Assembly (NCBI GenBank): GCA_002482965.1
Contig: DLGZ01000012.1
Span: 1-37,460, forward strand
Reading direction: 5' to 3'
DNA: 37,460 nucleotides
Source of the DNA: Verrucomicrobiaceae bacterium UBA7681
Lineage (GTDB): Bacteria; Verrucomicrobiota; Verrucomicrobiia; Verrucomicrobiales; Verrucomicrobiaceae
Position numbers and translations under genes: made by a program
The notes under the pieces: generated by a model
The model's database searches: none
Told to the model about the DNA's origin: nothing
The model's input: the letters and a program-made list of their open reading frames with translations, nothing else
Shown: positions 30,631 to 37,460 of the stretch, piece after piece
How positions within the stretch are numbered: the stretch's first letter is position 1
Layout of the letters: every line of letters begins with the position of its first letter

Positions 30631-31668
30631 CTACTTCAGCTTCGCCGCAATCTCCCGAAACGCCTTCGAAGACGCCGACTTCTCCACATCCTCCAGCGCA
30701 ATCGGGTGCCCCTCATCGCCGCACTCACGCACATGCATCTCGATCGGGATCTGCCCCAGCAGCGGCACGCCGAGGCGCTTCGCCTCGTGCTCACCGCCGC
30801 CTTTGCCAAAGATGTGGTACACCACCCCGTCGCTCGGGCACAGGAAGTAGCTCATGTTCTCAATGATCCCAAGGATCGGCACATTCACCTTCTGAAACAT
30901 CCCCACCGCCTTGCGCGCATCAATAAGAGCCACCTCCTGCGGCGTCGTCACGATCACCGCACCATCCAAAGACACCGTCTGCACAATCGTCAGCTGAATG
31001 TCCCCCGTGCCCGGCGGCAGATCCAGCACCAGCACATCCAGATTATCCCACGCCACCTGCCGCAGAAACTGCTGCGTGTACCGTGTCGCAATCGGCCCGC
31101 GCACGATCACCGGCGAGCTGTCCTCCAGCAAAAACCCCATCGAGATCAGCTGCACCCCATACTTCTCAATCGGCACGATCTGCTGCTCATCATTCTGGTA
31201 CGGACGCTCGTCCGTACCAAACATATGCGGAATGCTCGGCCCGTACAAATCGCAGTCACACAGCCCCACGCGCAGCCCGCTCTGGCTCATCGCGATCGCC
31301 AGATTCGAAGCCACCGTGCTCTTCCCCACCCCGCCTTTGCCCGAGGCCACAGCGATCACTTTCTTGACCCCGGGGATGCTCGACTTGCCCAGCTTCTCAG
31401 ACGCAGTCCCCCCCGCGCCCGGTGGGTCCTTGATGTCAAAATTCAGCTTCACCTCGCCGATCCCCGCCACCTTGTTCAGCACCTCCATCGCCTGCGCATG
31501 GATCAGCCGTGGGATGTTCGGATCCTTCGTCGCCACCGAGATGTCGATCGTCACATTCTTCCCCTCAATCTGAATGCCCTTCACCAGGCCAAAAGAAATG
31601 ATGTCCCGGCTAAAGCCAGGGTAGCGGACGTTGCCAAGGGCGGTGCGGATGTCTTGTTCGGTGGGCAT
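30631..31668 (-). CDS. mrp: Mrp/ApbC family iron-sulfur carrier ATPase
   Basis: A 345-residue cytoplasmic P-loop protein that is thought to carry and transfer iron-sulfur clusters to apoproteins. ATG 31668 is chosen because the MIP18/DUF59-type domain begins right after it (TEQDIRTALGNVRYPGFSRDI, residues 3-80). Upstream codons in the frame, back to 31869, are not conserved in character and run into the end of the next gene. The deviant Walker A motif ASGKGGVGKSTVASNLA lies at about 108-124, followed by DCDLYGPSIPHMFG and VLDLPPGTGD, both typical of Mrp. The segment IIENMSYFLCPSDGVVYHIFGKGGGE matches the family, but the usual CPxC pair is reduced to CPSD, so only one of the two cluster-binding cysteines is present. 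Confidence 0.92.
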   Translation of the reverse strand: MPTEQDIRTALGNVRYPGFSRDIISFGLVKGIQIEGKNVTIDISVATKDPNIPRLIHAQAMEVLNKVAGIGEVKLNFDIKDPPGAGGTASEKLGKSSIPGVKKVIAVASGKGGVGKSTVASNLAIAMSQSGLRVGLCDCDLYGPSIPHMFGTDERPYQNDEQQIVPIEKYGVQLISMGFLLEDSSPVIVRGPIATRYTQQFLRQVAWDNLDVLVLDLPPGTGDIQLTIVQTVSLDGAVIVTTPQEVALIDARKAVGMFQKVNVPILGIIENMSYFLCPSDGVVYHIFGKGGGEHEAKRLGVPLLGQIPIEMHVRECGDEGHPIALEDVEKSASSKAFREIAAKLK

Positions 31669-31816
31669 GGGAGGTTGGGATACGCCTCCACCTAGCCCGC
31701 TGACGCAGCTTTGCAAACCCGGAGGAAAATGGGGTCCGTCAAACTTGCCACCATTCCACCCTGCCCCCCTTTCCCCATCTCGGAAAACAGGCTGCAAAGT
31801 ATCCTTGAGCCAGCCT

Positions 31817-34390
31817 TCACTTCTTCCTGCGCTTCTGAAACTCCGACACCAGCCGCTTCGCCGAGTCAATCTGCTCCGGGGTCAGTTCTTTCTGCAAAAT
31901 TTTAGACCACCCGATGCCGTCATCATCATCCTCGGCGGCGGCAATGAGGAACCACTTCAGCGCAGCCACGTCATCTTTCGGCGTTCCAGCACCTTCATGG
32001 CAGGCGCGGCCGAGATCAAACTGCGCAGGCACGCAGCCTTGTTCGGCCGCTTTGCGCCACCACTGCACGGCCTGCTCGGGGGATTTGGGCAGCCCCGTGC
32101 CAGACATGCAGACTCTGCCGAGTTCATACTGGGCCCGGTCATAGCCTTGGTCCGCCGCCTTGCGCAGCCATTTAACGCCTTCTTCCGGTTTCTTGGCAAT
32201 GCCTCTGCCAATGCAGTAGGCACAGCCGAGGTAATACTGATGGCTGGCTTCCCCCTGATCGGCGGCTTGATGAAACCACCTGGTCGCTGCTTCGCTGTCC
32301 TTGCCCACGCCATTCCCCTGAGAGTAGGCGTAGCCGAGTCTGAGTTGGGCCTGGGCATGGCCTTGTTCAGCGGCTTTGCGCCACCATGCCACGGCGGCGG
32401 CTTCGTCCTTGTCCTGACCCATGCCATCATTGAAGCTGTCTCCCAGCAGCGCCTGTGCATAGGCACTGCCTTGCTCCGCCCCTTTGCGGACCCACTGCAC
32501 ACCGAGCTGGGTGTCTTTCGGCACGCCTTTGCCTTCAAAGCACGCGTCCGCAAAACAAGCCTGCGCCCAGGCATAGCCCCGCTCTGCCGCATTGCGGTAG
32601 TACTCGGCAGCCCGGACGAGATCTTGAGGCACGCCTCGGCCCAGCCGGTAGCAATCTCCCAGCCGGGACAATGCCGCCGCATAGTTCTGTTCCGCAGCTT
32701 TGCGAATCCACTTCACCGCCTGCGCGGAATCCTCTGGCACGCCCCTGCCATACAGATAGGCTTCTCCGAGCTCGTACTCGGCGGTCGCATTGCCATGAGA
32801 CGCGGCTTTGCGGTACCACTCCGCAGCCTGCACATCATCCCTCGTGACACCCATGCCCTGCGCATAGGCTGAGGCCAGCCAGACCTCCCCTTCGTGATCA
32901 TTCTGCGCGATGGCTTTGCGAAACCACTCGATGGCCTTGTCCGGGTCTTTCGCCGTGCCTCGGCCCTCGTAGTACGCTGCACCGACATAGACCTGGGCTT
33001 TCGCGTGGCCCTGCACAGCGGCTTTGCGGAACCATTCAGTGGACTGCGCCCGGTCTTTGGGAATGTTTTTCGCAGGGTCATCGGGGACGCTGATGCCGTT
33101 AAAAAAATCGTTGCCCACGGAGAATTGGGCATCCACGTGGCCCTGCTGCGCGGCTTTCAGAAACCACCGGTGCGCCTCGGCAGCATCTGGGGTGGCTCCC
33201 AGCCCCTGGGAGTAAATGTTGCCCAGCGCGTATTGGGAAGAGAGATCGCCCTGCCCCGCGGCCTTGCGGAACCACTTCAAGCCTTCCACGTTGTTCGCGA
33301 CCACGTTTTCGCCTTGGAAGTACGCACGCCCCAGCTCGGTCTGGGCATAGATATCACCCTGCTCGGCAGCGGTGTGAAAGGCCTGTAGTGCCAGCCGTGC
33401 CTCCCGGGCAATCTCTTCGTCCTGAGTGATGCCGCTGCCGAGACTCTTGAGGTCGAAGTTGGAGTGCTTGAAATTCTCGCCCTCGGCATCGAGCAAGTCG
33501 GTCGCCTTGCGAAACCACTTCACCGCCTCGCGAGTGTCCTGCTTGAGACCCGTGCCGGCGAAGTACGCACTGCTGAGCGCGTACTGCGCTTTGAGGAGGT
33601 TTTTCTCAGCGGCTCTGCGATACCAGCCAGCCGCTGCCGTCGCATCTTTCGGCAGGCCGGTTCCTTGGGCGTAGACGCGGCCTAGCGAGTACTGGGCGTC
33701 AGCCACACCCTTCACGGCGGCTTTACGCCACCACTCCGCCGCTTCTGCGACATCCTTCGGCATGCCTACGCCATCGAAAAGCCGATTGCCCAGGGTGTTT
33801 TGCGCCTCGGCCAGCCCCTGGCTGGCGGCTTTGCGCAGCCACTGCACAGAGGCTGCAGCGTCCTTGGGCAGGCCGGTCCCTTTCAAGCTCAGAATGCTCA
33901 TCGAATACTCAGCCTGGGCAAGGTGCTGCGCGGCTGCTTTGCTGATCCACTGCGCCGCGAGGGCGGCATCCTCATTCATTCCCTCACCCAGCAGGTAGCT
34001 CTGACCGAGTAGGTACTGCGCGTCCGGCAGGCCTTGCTCGGCCGCTTTGCGGTACCAGTTGCCGGCCTCCACGCGGTTCCATTCCGTACCAGTGCCGTTG
34101 TAGCAGGCAAAGCCGAATTCAATCTGCGCCTGCGCATCGCCCTGCACCGCCGCTTTCCGGTACCACTCCACCACCTCCGCCGCTTGCTGATGCGAGAGAG
34201 TTTTTCCACCACCGCTGAGCCTCCGCGCCAGCTCACGCTGGGCCGTGGCATCACCTTTCTCAGCCTGCGCCCGCAGTTCTGCCAAAGCCTTCCCCTCAGC
34301 GCCAGCAGTCGCCGGTGCCGGTGCCTGACCAGACGCGTGCTGGATCGCCAGCAGACAGAGCAGGCCCACCACACTCACAAATCCAGCCAT
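31817..34390 (-). CDS. secreted Sel1-repeat protein
   Basis: An 857-residue protein from ATG 34390. The frame extends to 34534, but starting at 34390 gives a signal peptide (MAGFVSVVGLLCLLAIQHASG) at the very N-terminus, so the longer reading is less likely. Almost all of the mature protein is Sel1-type repeats: I count about 21 units built on the pattern A-x-x-W-(Y/F/W/I/L)-R-K-A-A-x-Q-G, then A-Q-x-x-L-G and Y-x-x-G-x-G-(V/L)-P-K-D. These form an alpha-solenoid that binds other proteins, often in envelope stress or signalling contexts. Units are about 36 residues, with three longer linkers (for example around DLKSLGSGITQDEE). A Lys/Arg-rich tail (EFQKRRKK) ends the chain. The high repetition invites length changes by recombination. 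It probably acts in the periplasm. Confidence 0.88.
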   Translation of the reverse strand: MAGFVSVVGLLCLLAIQHASGQAPAPATAGAEGKALAELRAQAEKGDATAQRELARRLSGGGKTLSHQQAAEVVEWYRKAAVQGDAQAQIEFGFACYNGTGTEWNRVEAGNWYRKAAEQGLPDAQYLLGQSYLLGEGMNEDAALAAQWISKAAAQHLAQAEYSMSILSLKGTGLPKDAAASVQWLRKAASQGLAEAQNTLGNRLFDGVGMPKDVAEAAEWWRKAAVKGVADAQYSLGRVYAQGTGLPKDATAAAGWYRRAAEKNLLKAQYALSSAYFAGTGLKQDTREAVKWFRKATDLLDAEGENFKHSNFDLKSLGSGITQDEEIAREARLALQAFHTAAEQGDIYAQTELGRAYFQGENVVANNVEGLKWFRKAAGQGDLSSQYALGNIYSQGLGATPDAAEAHRWFLKAAQQGHVDAQFSVGNDFFNGISVPDDPAKNIPKDRAQSTEWFRKAAVQGHAKAQVYVGAAYYEGRGTAKDPDKAIEWFRKAIAQNDHEGEVWLASAYAQGMGVTRDDVQAAEWYRKAASHGNATAEYELGEAYLYGRGVPEDSAQAVKWIRKAAEQNYAAALSRLGDCYRLGRGVPQDLVRAAEYYRNAAERGYAWAQACFADACFEGKGVPKDTQLGVQWVRKGAEQGSAYAQALLGDSFNDGMGQDKDEAAAVAWWRKAAEQGHAQAQLRLGYAYSQGNGVGKDSEAATRWFHQAADQGEASHQYYLGCAYCIGRGIAKKPEEGVKWLRKAADQGYDRAQYELGRVCMSGTGLPKSPEQAVQWWRKAAEQGCVPAQFDLGRACHEGAGTPKDDVAALKWFLIAAAEDDDDGIGWSKILQKELTPEQIDSAKRLVSEFQKRRKK

Positions 34391-34633
34391 GCGAAAAGCA
34401 CCGAATGTCTCCAGGTCCCACCTTGAATCCTGCCTCTGGTTCGCCACCCGCACCTCAGCCATTCCCCCGCTCTCCAAACGAATGGACGCCATGCGGGAAG
34501 AAATCTGCGAGACAGTGGAGAAGTGCATAAGCATAAAGCCGAAGCTGATGACGGAGCATGCAGAAAACGCGCCTCTCCGCCTGGAATTTCATCGCAGCAG
34601 ATGCGGCAGAAGATGAAAAGACAGCCACCCCAC

Positions 34634-34668
34634 AAAAAAAGAACGCCGCCTGTTTCCAGGCGGCGTTC
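34634..34668 (-). terminator. intrinsic terminator of the glutamine synthetase gene
   Basis: A perfect 12-bp stem (34641-34652 with 34657-34668) closes a 4-nt loop. On the minus strand it is followed at once by seven T residues (34640 down to 34634). It lies 25 nt beyond the stop of the glutamine synthetase gene and is the clearest terminator in the window. Confidence 0.92.
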
Positions 34669-34693
34669 GTGAATCAATATCTCAGCTAACAGA

Positions 34694-35710
34694 TCAAGGC
34701 TTCGGCACTTCGCCGATCGTCTTGAGCACGCGACTGGAGATCGCATAGGGATCTCCTTGGCTGTTCGGACGACGATCTTCGAGGTAGCCCTTCCAGTTGT
34801 TCTTCTTGAAGCTGTGCGGCACACGGATCGATGCACCACGGTCAGCAATGCCCCAGGAGAACTGGTCGATGGACTGCGTCTCATGCTGGCCGGTCAGGCG
34901 CAGATGATTGTCAGGGCCATACACGGCAATGTGCTCAGCGCAGTTCTTCTCGAACTGGGCCATGAGAGCCAGGAAGTAGGGCTCGCCGCCCACTTCGCGC
35001 ATGTACTTCGTGGAGAAGTTGCAATGCATGCCGGAACCGTTCCAGTCGGTGTCACCAAGGGGTTTGCAGTGGTAATTGACGTCCACGCAATACTTTTCAC
35101 AGAGACGCTCAAGGAAGTAACGGGCCACCCACATTTCGTCAGCGGCTTTCTTGGAGCCTTTGCCGAAGATCTGGAATTCCCACTGACCCTTCGCCACTTC
35201 GGCGTTGATGCCTTCGTGGTTGATGCCAGCGTCAAGGCAGATCTCAAGATGCTCTTCGACGATCTGACGGGCGATGTCGCCCACGTTTTTGTAGCCGACA
35301 CCCGTGTAGTAAGGGCCCTGCGGAGGAGGAAAGCCGTTCTCAGGGAAGCCAAGCGGGCGGCCGTCCTGATACAGGAAATACTCCTGCTCATAGCCGAACC
35401 ACGTGTCCGCATCGTCAAGGATCGTCGCACGGTCATTGGACTCATGCGGAGTGCCGTCAGCTTTGTAAACTTCGCACATGACGACAACACCATTCTTACG
35501 GGTGCTGTCCGGGAACACGGCCACAGGCTTCAGCACGCAGTCGGAACTGCCACCAGGAGCCTGGCGTGTCGAGGAACCGTCAAAGCCCCAGTCTGGAAGC
35601 TCTTCCAGCTTCGGAAAGCTGGCGAACTCCTTGATCTGAGTTTTGCCACGGATGTTGCGGACAGGCTGGTAACCGTCCAGCCAGAGATATTCGAGTTTGT
35701 ATTTGGCCAT
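34694..35710 (-). CDS. glnII: type II glutamine synthetase (GSII)
   Basis: A 338-residue enzyme that makes glutamine from glutamate, ammonia and ATP. Length and sequence fit GSII, the shorter eukaryote-like class, rather than the 470-residue GlnA type. The beta-grasp part contains LEYLWLDGYQPVRNIRGKT and LPDWGFDGSSTRQAPG. The catalytic part has WFGYEQEYFLY (metal and ammonium site glutamates), GINAEVAKGQWEFQIF, DWNGSGMHCNFST (glutamate-binding and catalytic His region), RLTGQHETQSIDQFSWG and RGASIRVP (phosphate-binding arginines). All appear intact. It stands alone: a strong terminator follows, and a good candidate sigma-54 promoter precedes it at 35783-35798, which would agree with nitrogen control as known for GSII of rhizobia. 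No adenylylation site is expected in this class. Confidence 0.95.
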   Translation of the reverse strand: MAKYKLEYLWLDGYQPVRNIRGKTQIKEFASFPKLEELPDWGFDGSSTRQAPGGSSDCVLKPVAVFPDSTRKNGVVVMCEVYKADGTPHESNDRATILDDADTWFGYEQEYFLYQDGRPLGFPENGFPPPQGPYYTGVGYKNVGDIARQIVEEHLEICLDAGINHEGINAEVAKGQWEFQIFGKGSKKAADEMWVARYFLERLCEKYCVDVNYHCKPLGDTDWNGSGMHCNFSTKYMREVGGEPYFLALMAQFEKNCAEHIAVYGPDNHLRLTGQHETQSIDQFSWGIADRGASIRVPHSFKKNNWKGYLEDRRPNSQGDPYAISSRVLKTIGEVPKP

Positions 35711-35782
35711 GGTTGAATGTGTGGATTGAGTCTTGCCTGGGCCTTCGGAAACCTATCCTCCGGCAACAGCAAAAGAAGAAGG

Positions 35783-35798
35783 AGCATGTTCTATGCCA
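35783..35798 (-). promoter_or_regulatory. candidate sigma-54 (-24/-12) promoter of glnII
   Basis: On the minus strand the site reads TGGCATAGAACATGCT. It keeps the invariant GG and GC dinucleotides at the required 10-nt separation and most of the TGGCAY...TGCT consensus. Transcription would start about 60 nt before the ATG at 35710. An A/T-rich stretch lies just upstream. An activator binding site was not identified. Confidence 0.5.
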
Positions 35799-35973
35799 CA
35801 CGCGAGGCGTTTTTTGATATTTTTACACCCATTCAGGCACTCACCTGCCCCAATGATTAAGAAATCCTCATCAAATCCCTACCCCTCAATTCTTGACCTC
35901 CCCCCTTTCTCAGTCACACCTTGCACATCCCCTTCAAAAGCAGGAGAATATCTCTCCCCATCAAAAAAACGCC

Positions 35974-36372
35974 ATGCAAGAAGCCAAAAACACCGCCCGC
36001 GCCATCGTGCACATCGGCTATGACGGCAAGGTCTACAAGCAGTTCAAAGGACACAACGCACAGGGTCGCTTCGAAAACGAGGTGCGTGTACTCAAACTCC
36101 TCGAAGAGCGCGGCTGCAACTACGTCCCCCGCCTGCTGGAGCACTACCCCGACGAGCTCAAAATCGTGACCTCCAACTGCGGCTCCATCGTCACCCACAT
36201 CAGCACCTCCCGGGTCAAGGAACTCTTCGGTGAACTCGAACGCGACTACGGCGTCCGCCATGACGACGCCTTCCCCCGCAACATCACCTACCGCAACACT
36301 GACGGCAGGTTCTGCCTGATCGATTTCGAGCTCGCAACCATCCTCGACGAGCCGCCGAAGCCTGCTCCATGA
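35974..36372 (+). CDS. minimal protein kinase-like protein
   Basis: A 132-residue protein from ATG 35974; the frame is open to a TTG at 35893 but those codons are not protein-like. It carries a condensed kinase signature. KVYKQFKG (Lys22 or Lys25) may be the ATP-anchoring strand, and FENEVRVLKLLEE resembles helix C with its Glu. HDDAFPRNI (His96, Asp98, Asn103) aligns exactly with the HRDLKPEN catalytic loop, and LIDFELA (Asp117) matches DFG with Glu in place of Gly. Only about 60 residues separate helix C from the catalytic loop, and almost nothing follows the DFE motif, so most of the C-lobe is missing. RIO, Kdo or aminoglycoside kinase relatives are all much longer. Its stop overlaps the start of the PP2C gene (ATGA at 36369-36372), so the two are translationally coupled and probably act together. 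Activity is uncertain; a pseudokinase is possible. Confidence 0.7.
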   Translation: MQEAKNTARAIVHIGYDGKVYKQFKGHNAQGRFENEVRVLKLLEERGCNYVPRLLEHYPDELKIVTSNCGSIVTHISTSRVKELFGELERDYGVRHDDAFPRNITYRNTDGRFCLIDFELATILDEPPKPAP

Positions 36373-37184
36373 GCGACCCCAACCCACCCCAACCTCCCAA
36401 CCACCTCCACTGGTCCGGCCTTACCCATGTCGGACGCGTGCGTCAGAACAATGAAGACACCTTCCTGTGTCTCAATTTTGACGCCCGCGAGGTACGCTTC
36501 CTCGGCAAGGTCGGCCAGTCCGGCCTCGACTCCGGCGACTTCGTCTTCGCCGTCAGCGACGGTATGGGCGGCGCCAAATCCGGCGAATTCGCCAGCAAGA
36601 TCGCCGCCGAAAAAATCACCCAGCTCCTCCCCCGCAGCTTCAAGCAGTCCGCCCAGCAAATCGAAGTCGGCCACAGCGATGTCCTCCAGGAGCTCATGAG
36701 CCGCATCCACGCAGAGCTCATCAAACTCGGCCGCTACTACGAAGAATGCCGCGGCATGGGCGCCACCCTCAGCCTCGGCTGGTTCACCCCCGGCTGGATG
36801 CACTTCGCCCACGTCGGCGACAGCCGCATCTACTACCTCCCCAAAGACGGCCCCATGAAGCAGCTCACCCATGACCACAGCTACGTCGGCTGGCTCCGCC
36901 GCAAAGGCGAGCTCAATGAGCGCCAGGCACGCACCCACCCACGCAAAAGCGTCCTCATGCAAGTCCTCGGCGCCGGCCGCCAGAGCCTCGATCCACACAT
37001 CGGCTCCGTCAGCTGCCAGTCCGGCGACCGCTTCCTCTTCTGCACCGACGGCGTCATCGACGGCATCTGGGACCACCGCCTCGCCGACATGCTCGCCAAA
37101 GACGACGCCAAAACCATCGTCGAATACGCCGTCGCCGAATCCGGCAAAGACAACGCCAGCGCCGTCGTCGTGGAGATGCTTTAA
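36369..37184 (+). CDS. PP2C-type serine/threonine protein phosphatase
   Basis: A 271-residue cytoplasmic phosphatase of the PPM/PP2C family, which removes phosphate from Ser/Thr with two metal ions. The motifs are in order: GRVRQNNEDTF (residues 22-32, phosphate-binding Arg and metal Asp), VSDGMGGAKSGEFAS (62-76, metal-binding Asp64 and Gly65), MGATLSLGWF, FAHVGDSRIYYL, LTHDHSYV, FLFCTDGVIDGIWD (metal Asp) and KDNASAVVVE (final metal Asp). All canonical metal ligands are present, so it should be active. The short N-terminus (MSDPNPPQPPNHLHW) is Pro-rich and flexible. The gene overlaps the mini-kinase gene by 4 nt, and the natural reading is a coupled kinase/phosphatase switch. Substrates are not indicated by neighbours. 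Confidence 0.95.
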   Translation: MSDPNPPQPPNHLHWSGLTHVGRVRQNNEDTFLCLNFDAREVRFLGKVGQSGLDSGDFVFAVSDGMGGAKSGEFASKIAAEKITQLLPRSFKQSAQQIEVGHSDVLQELMSRIHAELIKLGRYYEECRGMGATLSLGWFTPGWMHFAHVGDSRIYYLPKDGPMKQLTHDHSYVGWLRRKGELNERQARTHPRKSVLMQVLGAGRQSLDPHIGSVSCQSGDRFLFCTDGVIDGIWDHRLADMLAKDDAKTIVEYAVAESGKDNASAVVVEML

Positions 37185-37200
37185 CTAGCTCGCCTCGCCC

Positions 37201-37245
37201 CCATTTGGACTGCGGTCGCGCAGGGAGGAACGACCGCAGCTACCG
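37201..37245. repeat. 45-nt hairpin-forming intergenic repeat, copy 1
   Basis: This copy is identical to 37416-37460 except for one base (TTT versus TAT near the start). Each contains 9-bp complementary arms CTGCGGTCG and CGACCGCAG around a 12-nt loop; in this copy they lie at 37210-37218 and 37231-37239. The two copies are 215 nt apart in the same orientation, right after the PP2C gene. Confidence 0.8.
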
Positions 37246-37415
37246 CTTTCGTCGCGCCGGTCAGCCCGCGCGTGTCAGCAGGCGTTCGAATGCCGGAGCC
37301 GGTGATTCCTCGCAGGCCCATCAGTTCACGCGTGCCACGAGACGCTCGAAAGCGGCATCCCCCCCCTTTCAGGGTTGCGCAGCCGCACTCCAAAAACGCC
37401 TCGCCCGACCAGCCC

Positions 37416-37460
37416 CCATATGGACTGCGGTCGCGCAGGGAGGAACGACCGCAGCTACCG
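37416..37460. repeat. 45-nt hairpin-forming intergenic repeat, copy 2 (reaches window edge)
   Basis: Second copy, 44 of 45 identical to 37201-37245. It runs to the last base of the window, so the element may be longer and further copies may follow. Confidence 0.8.

Larger units (their letters stand above)
37185..37460. other. gene-free end of window with dispersed repeats
   Basis: No gene is supported here. The stretch holds two copies of a 45-nt hairpin-forming repeat and, between them, two weakly similar segments around 37263-37296 and 37320-37354 (both with a CGCGTG or similar core and a GCTCGAAAGC or GTTCGAATGC block). Confidence 0.5.

Noticed and set aside
31669..31869. N-terminal extension of mrp to 31869
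   Set aside because: The added 67 residues overlap the end of the Sel1 gene, are Gly/Arg/Trp-rich and precede the conserved DUF59-type start.
31817..34390. Tandem DNA repeat array or CRISPR
   Set aside because: The periodicity of about 108 nt reflects Sel1 protein repeats in one continuous frame; DNA copies are diverged and there are no identical repeats with unique spacers.

Overview
The window looks like chromosome of a high-GC Verrucomicrobiota bacterium, probably near Prosthecobacter or Verrucomicrobium. This is an inference from gene content, since no rRNA gene is present. The signs are Planctomycetes/Verrucomicrobia-type PSCyt1/DUF1549/DUF1553 and DUF1501 genes, a WD40 protein, a YfbK-type von Willebrand protein next to an ECF sigma factor, a PEP-CTERM protein, autotransporter-type beta repeats, a type II glutamine synthetase, weak Shine-Dalgarno sequences, and small dispersed palindromic repeats between genes.

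Layout. 1-873: 3' part of a sigma-54 activator. 993-3394 (-): WD40 protein and Tat-exported DUF1501 protein. 3725-5659 (+): tandem pair of secreted proteins with a PA14-like end. 5877-6440 (+): small secreted unknown. 6481-6557: relic of a DUF1553 gene. 6581-8749 (-): GlgX debranching enzyme. 8907-9326 (+): CBS-pair protein. 9438-11324 (-): PSCyt1/DUF1549/DUF1553 cytochrome-type protein. 11513-16851 (-): ECF sigma factor and a 1570-residue membrane protein joining an anti-sigma-like N-terminus, beta-repeat passenger and YfbK VWA module. 17135-26158 (+): the most unusual part, a probable three-gene operon of a CdtB-like DNase I-fold protein, a 2395-residue beta-rich protein and a short tail-collar protein, followed by a second collar protein (26425-27147). 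27216-30068 (+): PEP-CTERM protein and a membrane-anchored TPR-like protein. 30631-31668 (-): Mrp ATPase. 31817-34390 (-): about 21 Sel1 repeats. 34694-35710 (-): GSII with a clean terminator and a good candidate sigma-54 promoter. 35974-37184 (+): tiny kinase-like protein translationally coupled to a PP2C phosphatase.

Main candidate for something undescribed: the CdtB-like nuclease operon. The nuclease keeps the WN, QEAG, NFHA, GDLN and SDH signature positions of the CdtB/DNase I fold. Its neighbour is a giant protein whose C-terminal third carries a stretch resembling aegerolysins and then blades resembling bacterial lectin propellers. In classical cytolethal distending toxin, CdtB is delivered by lectin-type subunits; here one giant protein could play that part. 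That role is inference; the motifs are visible in the translation. Other points of interest are the mini-kinase/PP2C pair, the sigma-54-like site before GSII, the anti-sigma/VWA/beta-repeat fusion, the DUF1553 relic and two intergenic repeat families.
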